A stretch of DNA of 12,604 nt from Pseudomonadota bacterium (GTDB lineage: Bacteria; Pseudomonadota; Gammaproteobacteria; Steroidobacterales; Steroidobacteraceae), in contig JAKADE010000043.1 in the NCBI GenBank assembly GCA_021820785.1, positions 1-12,604 of the forward strand, given 5' to 3'. Positions within the stretch are counted from its first letter, which is position 1; each line of letters starts with the position of its first letter. The notes beneath the pieces were generated by a model. It was not told where the DNA came from. It did no database searches and was given only the letters and a program-made list of their open reading frames with translations. This document shows, piece by piece, positions 1 to 7,705 of the stretch. Both the position numbers and the translations under genes were made by a program.

Positions 1-51
1 CACTGCGGGTGCGGCGCTGCCGGCGGTCGGAGCGGCGAATAGTTGACTCAT
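1..51 (-). CDS. fliO: FliO, flagellar export apparatus protein (N-terminal 17 residues only)
   Basis: The reading frame opens with ATG at 51-49 and runs off the left edge. Only 17 residues are visible, beginning MSQLFAAP and rich in Ala, Pro and Gly. The ATG shares bases with the fliN stop (ATGA overlap), which is typical of translational coupling in a fliLMNOPQR operon. FliO is a small membrane protein that helps assemble the FliP-FliQ-FliR export gate. The visible part ends before any membrane segment, so identity rests on position directly after fliN and on the coupled start. It could be another small gene, but fliO is the usual neighbour. Confidence 0.7.
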   Translation of the reverse strand, partial: MSQLFAAPTAGSAAPAV

Positions 52-395
52 TTGAGTTTGCGCAAACGCTCTGCAGGGCTGATGACGTCGGTCAGACGGA
101 TGCCGAAGCGTTCGTTGACTACCACCACCTCGCCGTGCGCGACCAGCGTGCCGTTGACGTAGACGTCGAGCGGCTCACCCGCGGTGCGATCCAATTCGAC
201 CACGGATCCCTGGTTCAGCTGCAGGAAGTTGCGGATCGGAATGCGAGTGCGGCCGACCTCCATCGAGAGTGTCACCGGGACGTCGAGAATGACTTCGAGG
301 TTGACGTCACGGGCATCCTGCTTGCCGCCGTCATCGGTCAAATCCTGGAACTCGGCCGGCTGGGCCTGAATATTGGCATTCATGGGGATGCTCAC
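48..395 (-). CDS. fliN: FliN, flagellar motor switch (C-ring) protein
   Basis: FliN forms the bottom of the cytoplasmic C-ring with FliM and docks the FliH-FliI export ATPase complex. The product is 115 residues, close to the family's short form. A variable N-terminus is followed by one SpoA domain at about residues 33-112, with the typical LDVPVTLSMEVGRT, NQGSVVELDR, VYVNGTLVAHGEVVVV and FGIRLTDV segments. The longest reading starts at GTG (395), which overlaps the fliM stop by 4 bases. An in-frame ATG at 383 (MNANIQAQ) is an equally plausible start giving 111 residues; neither has a strong ribosome site. It is the third gene of the minus-strand fliLMNO unit. Product identity is firm; the exact start is not. 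Confidence 0.95.
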   Translation of the reverse strand: MSIPMNANIQAQPAEFQDLTDDGGKQDARDVNLEVILDVPVTLSMEVGRTRIPIRNFLQLNQGSVVELDRTAGEPLDVYVNGTLVAHGEVVVVNERFGIRLTDVISPAERLRKLK

Positions 396-1396
396 TTACG
401 GTTGACTTGAATCGGATCAGGAGTGTTTCGGGTGCGCCGCAGGCGCTCCTCGATCTTCACCGCCTGGTGGCCGCGGGAGGTGCCGAGCGAGCCGCGGAAT
501 ACTGGCACGTCCTCGGCGATCATGGTGACCTTGCCGGTGAAATCGCACGGCAGGATGTCGCCGGCTTTGAGGTTCAGCAGGTCGGCGAGCGATACCTGGG
601 TGTGCCCGACCAGTGTGGTGAGGGCGAGCTCGGCGTCCTCCATCTCCTCGCGCAGCGACTGCATCCAGCGCTCGTCCTTCTCCATCCGGTCGCTGGCGAC
701 GCCGGCGTCGAGTACTTCGCGCAGCGGCTCGATCATTGCGTACGGCATGGCGACGTGCAGGTTGCCGCCGGCACCGTCGAGCTCGATGTGAAACGAGGTC
801 ACCACCACGATCTCGGACGGCGAGACAATGTTGGCGAAGTGCGGGTTGATCTCCGACTGCAGGTACTCCAGCTGCAGGTCCGCCACGTGCGACCACGCTT
901 CGTGCAGGTCGGCGAACACGCTGCGCAGCACCAGGTGGATGATGCGCTGCTCGGTTGCAGTGAACTCGCGGCCTTCGATCTTGGCATGCCGGCCGGTGCC
1001 GCCGAAGAAATTGTCGACGACGGAAAACACCAGCTTCGGGTCGAGTACGATCAGTGCGGTGCCGCGCAGCGGATTGAAGCGCACCAGGTTCAGGCTGGTC
1101 GGCACGTGCAGGGTGTGGACGAATTCGCTGAACTTCTTGATCTGCACGGGTCCGACCGCCACTTCCGGGGCACGGCGCAACAGGTTGTACAGGCTCACGC
1201 GGTGCAGCCGCGCGAAGCGCTCGTTGATCATTTCGAGCGTGGGCATACGCCCGCGCACGATGCGTACCTGATTGGCGAAGTCGTAGCTGCGTGCTTCGCC
1301 CGGGGCCAACTGCGGCTCGGTGCTCACCGCGCCGGTGTCGACGCCGTGCAGCAGCGCATCGATTTCGGCCTGGTCGAGTATCTTCTCGTTGCTCAT
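392..1396 (-). CDS. fliM: FliM, flagellar motor switch protein
   Basis: FliM is the central C-ring protein. It binds CheY-P and links FliG to FliN to set the direction of rotation. The protein has 334 residues, the usual length. The N-terminal CheY-binding helix is present (ILDQAEIDALL, residues 6-16). The middle CheC-like domain carries the family signature GGTG at 132-135 followed by REFTATEQRII at 143-153. A C-terminal SpoA domain occupies roughly 255-325. ATG at 1396 lies 22 bases after the fliL stop, and the 3' end overlaps fliN. No clear Shine-Dalgarno precedes the start, which suggests coupling to fliL translation. All diagnostic motifs look intact. Confidence 0.97.
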   Translation of the reverse strand: MSNEKILDQAEIDALLHGVDTGAVSTEPQLAPGEARSYDFANQVRIVRGRMPTLEMINERFARLHRVSLYNLLRRAPEVAVGPVQIKKFSEFVHTLHVPTSLNLVRFNPLRGTALIVLDPKLVFSVVDNFFGGTGRHAKIEGREFTATEQRIIHLVLRSVFADLHEAWSHVADLQLEYLQSEINPHFANIVSPSEIVVVTSFHIELDGAGGNLHVAMPYAMIEPLREVLDAGVASDRMEKDERWMQSLREEMEDAELALTTLVGHTQVSLADLLNLKAGDILPCDFTGKVTMIAEDVPVFRGSLGTSRGHQAVKIEERLRRTRNTPDPIQVNRK

Positions 1397-1418
1397 GGGG
1401 GCGTGGGAAAGGGCTCGA

Positions 1419-1934
1419 TTACTGCATCACGAAGCTGGTGAAGTAGATGGCGGCGACGTGGCTCGGGTGGCCGCCGGCGTCGGCGACGATCTTGCGGATC
1501 GCGGCCAGCACCGCGGCGCGCAGCTGCTGCTTGCCGGCCTCGGTGGCGAGGACGGTGGCCTGCTGCGAGCCGAGCAACAGCAGCAGGTTGTTGCGCACCA
1601 CCGGATCGTTCTGCTGAATGAGCGTGAGCGTCTTCGGGTCGCGCGACATGACCTGCAGAGCGACCTGCAGATAGCGGGCCTGCTGGCTGCCTTGAAAATT
1701 GACGACGAAGGGCTTCAGCGGCAGGTAGTGCGGCGGGCCGGACGGATGGTGGACCGCCTTGGCCTGTGTCTTGCTGGTGGCCTTGGAGTGCATCAGCAGA
1801 AAGCCGCCGCCGGCCGCAGCGCAGATGAGCACGCTCGCCAGGGTGATCGTCAGCCACAGGGGCATGACGCGCTTTTTCTTTTCAGGGGCCTCTGCGGCGT
1901 CGGCGGGGACGGCAGCTTCGGGTGCGGTGGCCAT
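1419..1934 (-). CDS. fliL: FliL, flagellar basal body-associated membrane protein
   Basis: FliL is a single-pass inner-membrane protein that surrounds the stator units and supports torque, especially under load. The product is 171 residues. It has a short Ala/Pro-rich cytoplasmic tail ending in a basic KKKR patch (about 19-22), one membrane helix at about 26-48, and a periplasmic domain. That domain holds the typical LKPFVVNFQGSQQARYLQV stretch and ends in FTSFVMQ, as FliL proteins characteristically do (cf. ...F.fVvQ). ATG at 1934 is preceded by GGAG about 11 bases upstream. It is the first gene of the minus-strand operon, about 35 bases downstream of the predicted start point of the sigma-54 promoter at 1979-1996. 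Confidence 0.93.
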   Translation of the reverse strand: MATAPEAAVPADAAEAPEKKKRVMPLWLTITLASVLICAAAGGGFLLMHSKATSKTQAKAVHHPSGPPHYLPLKPFVVNFQGSQQARYLQVALQVMSRDPKTLTLIQQNDPVVRNNLLLLLGSQQATVLATEAGKQQLRAAVLAAIRKIVADAGGHPSHVAAIYFTSFVMQ

Positions 1935-1978
1935 GTGCGGTGCGACTCCAATCCGTGAAATACGGGTGCGACCGACCA

Positions 1979-1996
1979 GTGCAATGGCTGTGCCAC
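1979..1996 (-). promoter_or_regulatory. Sigma-54 (RpoN) promoter of the fliLMNO operon
   Basis: On the minus strand the sequence reads GTGGCACAGCCATTGCAC. The -24 GG (1994-1993) and -12 GC (1982-1981) are separated by exactly 10 bases. Compared with the consensus TGGCAC-R-N4-TTGCW, every defined position matches. Transcription should start near 1969, leaving a leader of about 35 bases before the fliL ATG at 1934. Sigma-54 control of fliL-type operons is normal in Pseudomonas and Vibrio. The activator is presumably one of the two encoded next door. Confidence 0.88.
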
Positions 1997-2003
1997 CGGC
2001 GTC

Positions 2004-2034
2004 TTGTGGTGGCTAACCTTATGAATTTAAGAAT
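2004..2034 (+). promoter_or_regulatory. Possible sigma-70 promoter of the fleQ-like gene
   Basis: TTGTGG at 2004-2009 followed after 16 bases by TTTAAG at 2026-2031 is the best -35/-10 pair I can see in the only AT-rich patch of the region. The -10 match is mediocre (4 of 6). If real, transcription would start around 2037-2039, putting the CRP-type site just downstream of the start point. No sigma-54 motif points toward the fleQ-like gene, in keeping with fleQ being a top-tier gene read by the housekeeping factor. Confidence 0.3.
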
Positions 2035-2053
2035 GTTTTGCGCAAGCGGAGAG

Positions 2054-2069
2054 TGTGAAACAGATCACA
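2054..2069. promoter_or_regulatory. CRP/Vfr/Clp-type binding site upstream of the fleQ-like gene
   Basis: The sequence is TGTGAAACAGATCACA: both half sites (TGTGA and TCACA) are perfect with the canonical 6-base spacer. This matches the CRP core consensus, which Vfr (Pseudomonas) and Clp (Xanthomonas) share in large part. It lies between the AT-rich putative promoter and the fleQ-like coding region, and about 85-100 bases upstream of the predicted fliL start point. In P. aeruginosa Vfr binds the fleQ promoter and represses it, so the same link is a reasonable inference here. The site itself is seen directly; its effect is not. Confidence 0.8.
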
Positions 2070-2270
2070 TGAGTGCAGGGGCGTCGGACTTCCGTCGTTG
2101 GCGTCGGTGACACCCTGACGACAGGACGTTGCGCGACGGCCTGTCGCCAAATGTCAACAATCTGGAGACCGGTCACAGAAACCCCCGGTGCGGATCGGCG
2201 ACACTTTCGCTCACGGGGAATGCCCGTCCGGTCCGGTCCGGGCAAGCCACCCGAAGAACAGCAAGCAAGA

Positions 2271-3461
<1,191 letters not shown>

Positions 3462-3469
3462 CACCCCGG

Positions 3470-3509
3470 GCGCGGCCGGTTGCCGCGCGCGTGATGCCCG
3501 TCACGCTTT
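3470..3509 (+). terminator. Two tandem hairpins between the activator genes
   Basis: Two perfect inverted repeats sit back to back after the fleQ-like stop. The first is GCGCGGC-cggtt-GCCGCGC (3470-3488). The second is GCGTGA-tgcccg-TCACGC (3489-3506), followed by TTTA. The second looks like a weak intrinsic terminator with a short T run; the first is a strong GC stem without one. Together they could end or attenuate fleQ transcription before the sigma-54 promoter at 3527 starts a new transcript. Confidence 0.5.
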
Positions 3510-3525
3510 AGGAGCACTTTGGCGC

Positions 3526-3543
3526 CAGGCACGGCAATTGCAT
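3526..3543 (+). promoter_or_regulatory. Sigma-54 (RpoN) promoter of the fleR-like gene
   Basis: The sequence AGGCACGGCAATTGCA (3527-3542) has -24 GG at 3528-3529 and -12 GC at 3540-3541, exactly 10 bases apart. It differs from TGGCACG-N4-TTGCW only in the first T. Predicted start is near 3553, about 26 bases before the ATG at 3579. This supports that ATG over an upstream in-frame TTG at 3519, which would lie before the promoter. The fleQ-like protein is the natural activator, as FleQ is for fleSR in Pseudomonas. The transcript could continue through fliE-K. Confidence 0.85.
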
Positions 3544-3578
3544 TCCCCCCTCCAGCATCCCTGCGATTGGGGGAATCG

Positions 3579-4598
3579 ATGTCAGAACTGCACGCGCCAC
3601 AACCTGTCGTCAACACCAGCGTCCAGAGCGTCCCGGAACCGGTTGCCTGCGCCGCGAGCTCACAGCACCTGCTGGAGCTGTCGCGCCGGGTCGCCGCCAG
3701 CGGCTGCACGGTGTTGATCTGGGGTGAATCCGGCACCGGCAAGGAGGTGCTCGCCCGGTACATCCATCGGCGCAGTCCGCGCGCCAACGGCCCGTTCGTC
3801 GCCGTCAATTGCGCGGCGATTCCCGAGAACATGCTTGAAGCGATGTTGTTCGGCTACGAGCGCGGCAGCTTCACCGGCGCGCACGCGGCCCATCCGGGCA
3901 AGTTCGAACAGGCCCAGGGCGGCACGCTGCTGCTCGATGAGGTGACCGAGATGCCGCTCGGGCTGCAGGCGAAACTGCTGCGCGTGCTGCAGGAGCGTGA
4001 GGTGGAGCGGCTCGGTGGACGCGACACCATCAGCCTCGACGTGCGCGTCATCGCCACCACCAACCGGCGGCTGCGCGAGGAGGTTGCTGCGGGGCACTTC
4101 CGCGAGGACCTTTACTACCGGCTTAACGTATTCCCGCTCGCGATCGCGCCGCTGCGCCAGCGCCGCGACGATGTATTGCCGCTGGCCATGCAACTGCTCA
4201 CCGGTCATTGCCGTCCGGGCAACCAGATCCCCGCGCTCAGCGCCGAGGCGGCGCACCGTCTGCTCACCTATTCCTGGCCGGGCAACGTGCGCGAACTCGA
4301 CAACCTGCTGCAGCGCGCGCTGATCCTGCTCAACGGCCCGGTCATCGGCGCCGAGCACATCCAGTTCGAGCTCGCCAATGATGCTCCGGCGCTCGAGGCG
4401 GCGCCGGCCGCCGAGTGCACCGTCAGCTCGCTTGCCGGCTCGCTCATCCAGGCCGAGCGCGACTTGATTCTCGATGCGCTGAAGAGCGGTCAGGGCAGCC
4501 GGCGCGAGGCGGCCGAACGCCTCGGCATCAGCCCGCGCACCCTGCGTTACAAGCTGGCCCGCCTGCGCGAGGCCGGCGTCGAAGTTCCGGCAGCCTGA
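3579..4598 (+). CDS. FleR/FlrC-like sigma-54 activator lacking the receiver domain
   Basis: This second enhancer-binding protein would drive middle or late flagellar sigma-54 promoters. It has 339 residues from ATG 3579, preceded 4 bases upstream by GGGGGA. The AAA+ domain starts almost at once. Walker A is GESGTGKE (49-56), the sigma-54 loop reads GSFTGA (96-101) in place of GAFTGA, and Walker B has D120-E121. A Fis-type helix-turn-helix ends with [18 protein letters not shown], characteristic of FleR/FlrC. Those proteins are normally about 450-490 residues with an N-terminal receiver phosphorylated by FleS/FlrB. Here the receiver is missing and no kinase gene lies upstream. The stop sits 10 bases before fliE, so it is probably the first gene of a fleR-fliEFGHIJK unit. 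Confidence 0.87.
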   Translation: MSELHAPQPVVNTSVQSVPEPVACAASSQHLLELSRRVAASGCTVLIWGESGTGKEVLARYIHRRSPRANGPFVAVNCAAIPENMLEAMLFGYERGSFTGAHAAHPGKFEQAQGGTLLLDEVTEMPLGLQAKLLRVLQEREVERLGGRDTISLDVRVIATTNRRLREEVAAGHFREDLYYRLNVFPLAIAPLRQRRDDVLPLAMQLLTGHCRPGNQIPALSAEAAHRLLTYSWPGNVRELDNLLQRALILLNGPVIGAEHIQFELANDAPALEAAPAAECTVSSLAGSLIQAERDLILDALKSGQGSRREAAERLGISPRTLRYKLARLREAGVEVPAA

Positions 4599-4608
4599 GG
4601 GGAACCCC

Positions 4609-4959
4609 ATGAGCCAGATGGCCATTGATCAGGTGTTGGCGCAGATCCGCGCCATGTCGTCCCAGGTGCGTCTCGATGCGCCGAAGCCTGCACCGCTCGG
4701 CGGCGCGCAGGGCGCCGCAGCCCCGGTGAATGGGCCGAGCGAGTTCGCCTCGATCCTCAAGCAGGGGATCAACTCGGTCAATCAGAGTGAGCAGCGCGCC
4801 AGTGCGCTTGCCGACGCGTTTTCCCGCGGCGCGCCCGGTGTGTCGCTGCCGCAGGTGGTGCTGCAGATGGAGAAGGCGAGCGTGTCCTTTCAGGCTCTGA
4901 CTGAGGTACGCAACCGTCTGATCAGCGCTTACACCGACATTATGAACATGCAGATGTAG
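4609..4959 (+). CDS. fliE: FliE, flagellar hook-basal body junction protein
   Basis: FliE links the MS-ring to the proximal rod and is the first rod protein exported. It has 116 residues, in the family's normal range. The N-terminus is variable and Ala/Pro-rich. The conserved C-terminal half includes FASILKQGINSVNQSEQRA, then VSLPQVVLQMEKASVSFQA and LTEVRNRLISAYTDIMNMQM, an ending diagnostic of FliE. ATG 4609 follows the ribosome site GAGGGGA, which overlaps the end of the preceding activator gene (stop at 4598). A second in-frame ATG lies at 4618. No separate sigma-54 promoter is visible in the 10-base gap, so it is likely co-transcribed with the fleR-like gene. Confidence 0.95.
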   Translation: MSQMAIDQVLAQIRAMSSQVRLDAPKPAPLGGAQGAAAPVNGPSEFASILKQGINSVNQSEQRASALADAFSRGAPGVSLPQVVLQMEKASVSFQALTEVRNRLISAYTDIMNMQM

Positions 4960-4968
4960 TGAGTCGAC

Positions 4969-6696
4969 ATGGCTGGCGAATCCACTGCCTTACCCTCGAT
5001 GCCGGCGCTGCCGGCGAGTCTGCGTCCCCTGCTGCTGCTGCTCGGCATTGCCGCGGCGGTCGCGGCCGGCGTTTGGATCGTGCTGTGGTCGCGGGGGCCG
5101 ACCTACAGCCTGCTGTACGCGAACCTCTCGCCGCAACAGGAGGCGCAGGTCGTCCAGGCGCTGCAGGGGGCGCAGATCCCCTATCAGCTCGACCCGAGCA
5201 CCAATGGCGTGGAGGTTCCCGCCGAGCAGCTCGATGCGGCGCGCCTGAAGCTCGCCGGCCAGGGCGTCACCCAGGGCGACAGCTTTGCCGCGCTCGACAA
5301 AGGGTCGGGCTTCGGTGTCAGTCAGTTCATCGAAAATGTGCGCTACCAGCACGCGCTCGAGGCGGAACTGGCGCATACGATTGCCAGCATGCAGCAGGTG
5401 TCTGCCGCGCGCGTCAATCTGGCCGTTCCGCGTCAGTCGGTGTTCGTCAGCGATCAGACCGCCGCCAGCGCGTCGGTATTCGTCCAGCTGCGCGCCGGTA
5501 GCGTGCTCGGGCCGGAACAGGTGCAGGCGATCGTGAATCTCGTCGCTTCGAGCGTGCCGGATCTGTCGCCCGCGCATGTCACGGTGGTTGATCAGAACGG
5601 TCAACTGCTCTCCGGACCGCAGGGCAGCAGCACGTACGCGATGGATGAGCGCAACTTCGATCTCGTGCACCGCATCGAGAACGAGGATTCGCGGCGCATC
5701 GTCGCGCTGCTCACCCCGCTGGTCGGTCCCGGCCTGGTGCACGCCGACGTCGTCGCGGAGCTGAATCTCGGCACTCGCGAGCAGGCCCAGGAGCTCTACA
5801 AGCCGAACAGCCAGATCGTGCGCAGCGAACAGATTTCCCAGCAGAGCAGCGGTGCCGGCGGGCCTGGCGGTGTGCCGGGCTCGCTGTCGAACGAACCGCC
5901 GGCCCCGGGCGTATTGGCACCGCCGGCGCAGGCCAAATCCACCGCCGCGGCAGCCAAGACGGCGAGCACGGCGGCGTCGACCGGCACCGCGAGTGGCGCG
6001 ACCAAGCCTGCGGCCAAAGCGGCGGCGAGCGCTCCAGTGGGCGCCGTCTCGCCCATCCCGGGTGCGCCTGGCGCCGCGGGGGGTGCGGGCGTCCTCTCGA
6101 GCAACATCACGCGCAACTATGACATCGACCGGACCCTGGACTACTCGCGCCAGCCGCCCGGACAGATCCGTCGCCTCACGGTGGCGGTGCTGGTCGGGTA
6201 CCGCGCGGTCAAGGGTGCCAATGGCAAAGTGACCCAGGTGCCGCTCTCGGCCCAGGAGCTGGCGCGCATCACTCAGCTGGTCAAGGATTCAGTCGGCTAC
6301 AACGCCGCCCGCGGGGACAGCGTGAGCGTGGTCAACGAGCCGCTCGATCTGCCGCAAACCCCGAGCGGCACGTTCCAGTCCGCGCCCCTCTGGGAGCGGC
6401 CGATCTTCTGGAGCCTGCTGAAAATCGCCGCCGGTCTGATCGGGGTCGTGGTGCTGGTGGTCGCGGTGCTGCGCCCGCTGGTGCGCTCGCTGCTGACGCC
6501 CGCCCGACCGCTCGCGGCCGCCGCGGCACAGATTGGTGCCGACGGAATGAGCGACGGCGCGCCGCAGGCGCAGAAAGAGGCGGTGGTCAAAGCACTCTCG
6601 CACGAGCAGCAACTCGCCAACGCGCGGGCCATGGTCGGCCAGGATCCCAAGCGCGTGGCGCAGCTGGTCCGCGGCTGGGTAGGCAATGATGAGTGA
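4969..6696 (+). CDS. fliF: FliF, flagellar MS-ring protein
   Basis: FliF builds the MS-ring in the inner membrane, the base for the rotor, rod and export gate. The product has 575 residues, slightly longer than common 550-570 forms. Membrane helix 1 is at about 21-40. Ring-building motifs follow (PTYSLLYANLSPQ, VPAEQLDAARLKLA, ENVRYQHALEAELAHTI, ARVNLAVPRQSVF). The second membrane helix is at about 482-502. The C-terminal FliG-binding tail ends DPKRVAQLVRGWVGNDE. Between the two, at about 300-365, lies a long Gly/Pro then Ala/Thr/Lys-rich low-complexity stretch before NYDIDRTLDYSRQPPGQIRRL. ATG 4969 is 9 bases after the fliE stop; the 3' end overlaps fliG. Confidence 0.97.
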   Translation: MAGESTALPSMPALPASLRPLLLLLGIAAAVAAGVWIVLWSRGPTYSLLYANLSPQQEAQVVQALQGAQIPYQLDPSTNGVEVPAEQLDAARLKLAGQGVTQGDSFAALDKGSGFGVSQFIENVRYQHALEAELAHTIASMQQVSAARVNLAVPRQSVFVSDQTAASASVFVQLRAGSVLGPEQVQAIVNLVASSVPDLSPAHVTVVDQNGQLLSGPQGSSTYAMDERNFDLVHRIENEDSRRIVALLTPLVGPGLVHADVVAELNLGTREQAQELYKPNSQIVRSEQISQQSSGAGGPGGVPGSLSNEPPAPGVLAPPAQAKSTAAAAKTASTAASTGTASGATKPAAKAAASAPVGAVSPIPGAPGAAGGAGVLSSNITRNYDIDRTLDYSRQPPGQIRRLTVAVLVGYRAVKGANGKVTQVPLSAQELARITQLVKDSVGYNAARGDSVSVVNEPLDLPQTPSGTFQSAPLWERPIFWSLLKIAAGLIGVVVLVVAVLRPLVRSLLTPARPLAAAAAQIGADGMSDGAPQAQKEAVVKALSHEQQLANARAMVGQDPKRVAQLVRGWVGNDE

Positions 6697-7705
6697 CCGC
6701 AACGGCAAAGACACCGGGCGCAGCGGCACGGATCGGGCGGCCATCCTGCTGCTGACGCTCGGGGAAGGGGAGGCGGCCCAGGTGCTCAAGCACATGGGCG
6801 CCAAAGAAGTGCAGCGCATCGGTGCGGCCATGGCGCGGCTCAGCAACGTCTCGCTCGACGAAGTGCAGGGGGTCATCTCCGATTTCACCGCGAGCGTCGA
6901 ACGGCAGACTTCGGTCGGCGTCGGGGCCGATGAGTTCCTGCGCAAGGTGCTGGTCGATGCCCTCGGTGCGGACAAGGCCGAGAGCATCATCGACCGCATC
7001 AGCATCGGCCGCAGCACCAAGGGGCTCGAGGCGCTGAAGTGGATGGATCCGCGCGGTGTCGCGGAGCTGATCCGGCTCGAGCATCCCCAGACCATCGCGA
7101 TCGTGCTCGCCTATCTCGATCCGGATCAGGCCGCCGAGGTGCTGACGCTGCTGCCGGCGAACATGCGCCCGGAAGTGGTAGCGCGCATCGCGCTGCTCGA
7201 TGGCGTGCAGCCGAGTGCGCTCAGCGAGCTCGACGACATCATCGAGAAGCAATTCGCCGGAAAATCGGGCGGCAAGACGTCCGTGCTCGGTGGCGCCAAA
7301 GCGGCCGCCAACATCATCAATTTCCTCGAGCCGAGCCAGGAGAGCGCCCTGATGGAGCAGGTCGCCAAGAGCGATGCGCCGCTGGCTGCGCGCATCGAGG
7401 AGCTGGTGTTCGTGTTCGACAACCTGCTCGATCTGGACGACCGCGGCATGCAAGAGTTGCTGCGTCAGGTGCCGAGCGAGCAGCTGCTGCTCGCTCTGAA
7501 GGGCACCGACGATGCGTTGAAGGAGAAGATGTTCAAGAACATGTCCCAGCGCGCAGCGGAGATGCTCAAGGACGACCTGGAGGCCAAGGGCCCGGTGCGC
7601 GTCTCGGAAGTCGAGGGTGCGCAGAAGGAAATCCTCAAGCTGGCCCGCAAGCTTGCCGAGGCCGGCACCATCGCGCTCGGCGGTAAAGGAGAGCAGTTTG
7701 TCTGA
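6686..7705 (+). CDS. fliG: FliG, flagellar motor switch protein
   Basis: FliG is the rotor protein that meets the MotA stator and generates torque. It has 339 residues. The middle domain carries the EHPQ motif (132-135). A Gly-rich hinge (GKSGGKT) follows near 192-198. The C-terminal torque helix holds charged residues that align with E. coli K264, R281, D288, D289 and R297: here K272, R289, D296, D297 and R305, all conserved. The start is a double ATG (6686 and 6689), so the true start could be either. It overlaps the end of fliF by 8-11 bases, and TAGG upstream is a weak ribosome site, pointing to translational coupling. Directly followed by fliH with overlap. Confidence 0.97.
   Translation: MMSDRNGKDTGRSGTDRAAILLLTLGEGEAAQVLKHMGAKEVQRIGAAMARLSNVSLDEVQGVISDFTASVERQTSVGVGADEFLRKVLVDALGADKAESIIDRISIGRSTKGLEALKWMDPRGVAELIRLEHPQTIAIVLAYLDPDQAAEVLTLLPANMRPEVVARIALLDGVQPSALSELDDIIEKQFAGKSGGKTSVLGGAKAAANIINFLEPSQESALMEQVAKSDAPLAARIEELVFVFDNLLDLDDRGMQELLRQVPSEQLLLALKGTDDALKEKMFKNMSQRAAEMLKDDLEAKGPVRVSEVEGAQKEILKLARKLAEAGTIALGGKGEQFV

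Larger units (their letters stand above)
1935..2270. other. Divergent intergenic region between fliL and the fleQ-like gene
   Basis: This stretch of about 336 bases separates the minus-strand fliL operon from the plus-strand regulators. It contains the fliL sigma-54 promoter, an AT-rich patch at about 2012-2040 that stands out from the GC-rich surroundings, and a perfect CRP-type palindrome at 2054-2069. A further 200 bases follow in which a frame is open in phase with the activator (from a GTG at 2073). That frame has no recognisable domain, no convincing ribosome site, and a less GC-biased third codon position than the gene proper. I therefore read 2073-2270 as a leader rather than coding sequence. 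Confidence 0.7.

Noticed and set aside
407..1441. 344-codon open frame on the plus strand opposite fliM
   Set aside because: It is the antisense shadow of a clear fliM in GC-rich DNA. It has no ribosome site and no recognisable domain.
2038..2045. 8-base palindrome TTGCGCAA near the AT-rich patch
   Set aside because: Too short to assign to a regulator; the adjacent CRP-type site is far more convincing.
3519..3578. TTG-initiated 20-codon extension of the fleR-like gene
   Set aside because: It begins before the predicted sigma-54 start point near 3553, and ATG 3579 has a strong GGGGGA ribosome site.
4599..4608. GGGGAACCCC at the fliE ribosome site, a possible site-hiding hairpin
   Set aside because: The loop would be only 2-4 bases with a 3-4 bp stem, too small to claim regulation from sequence alone.
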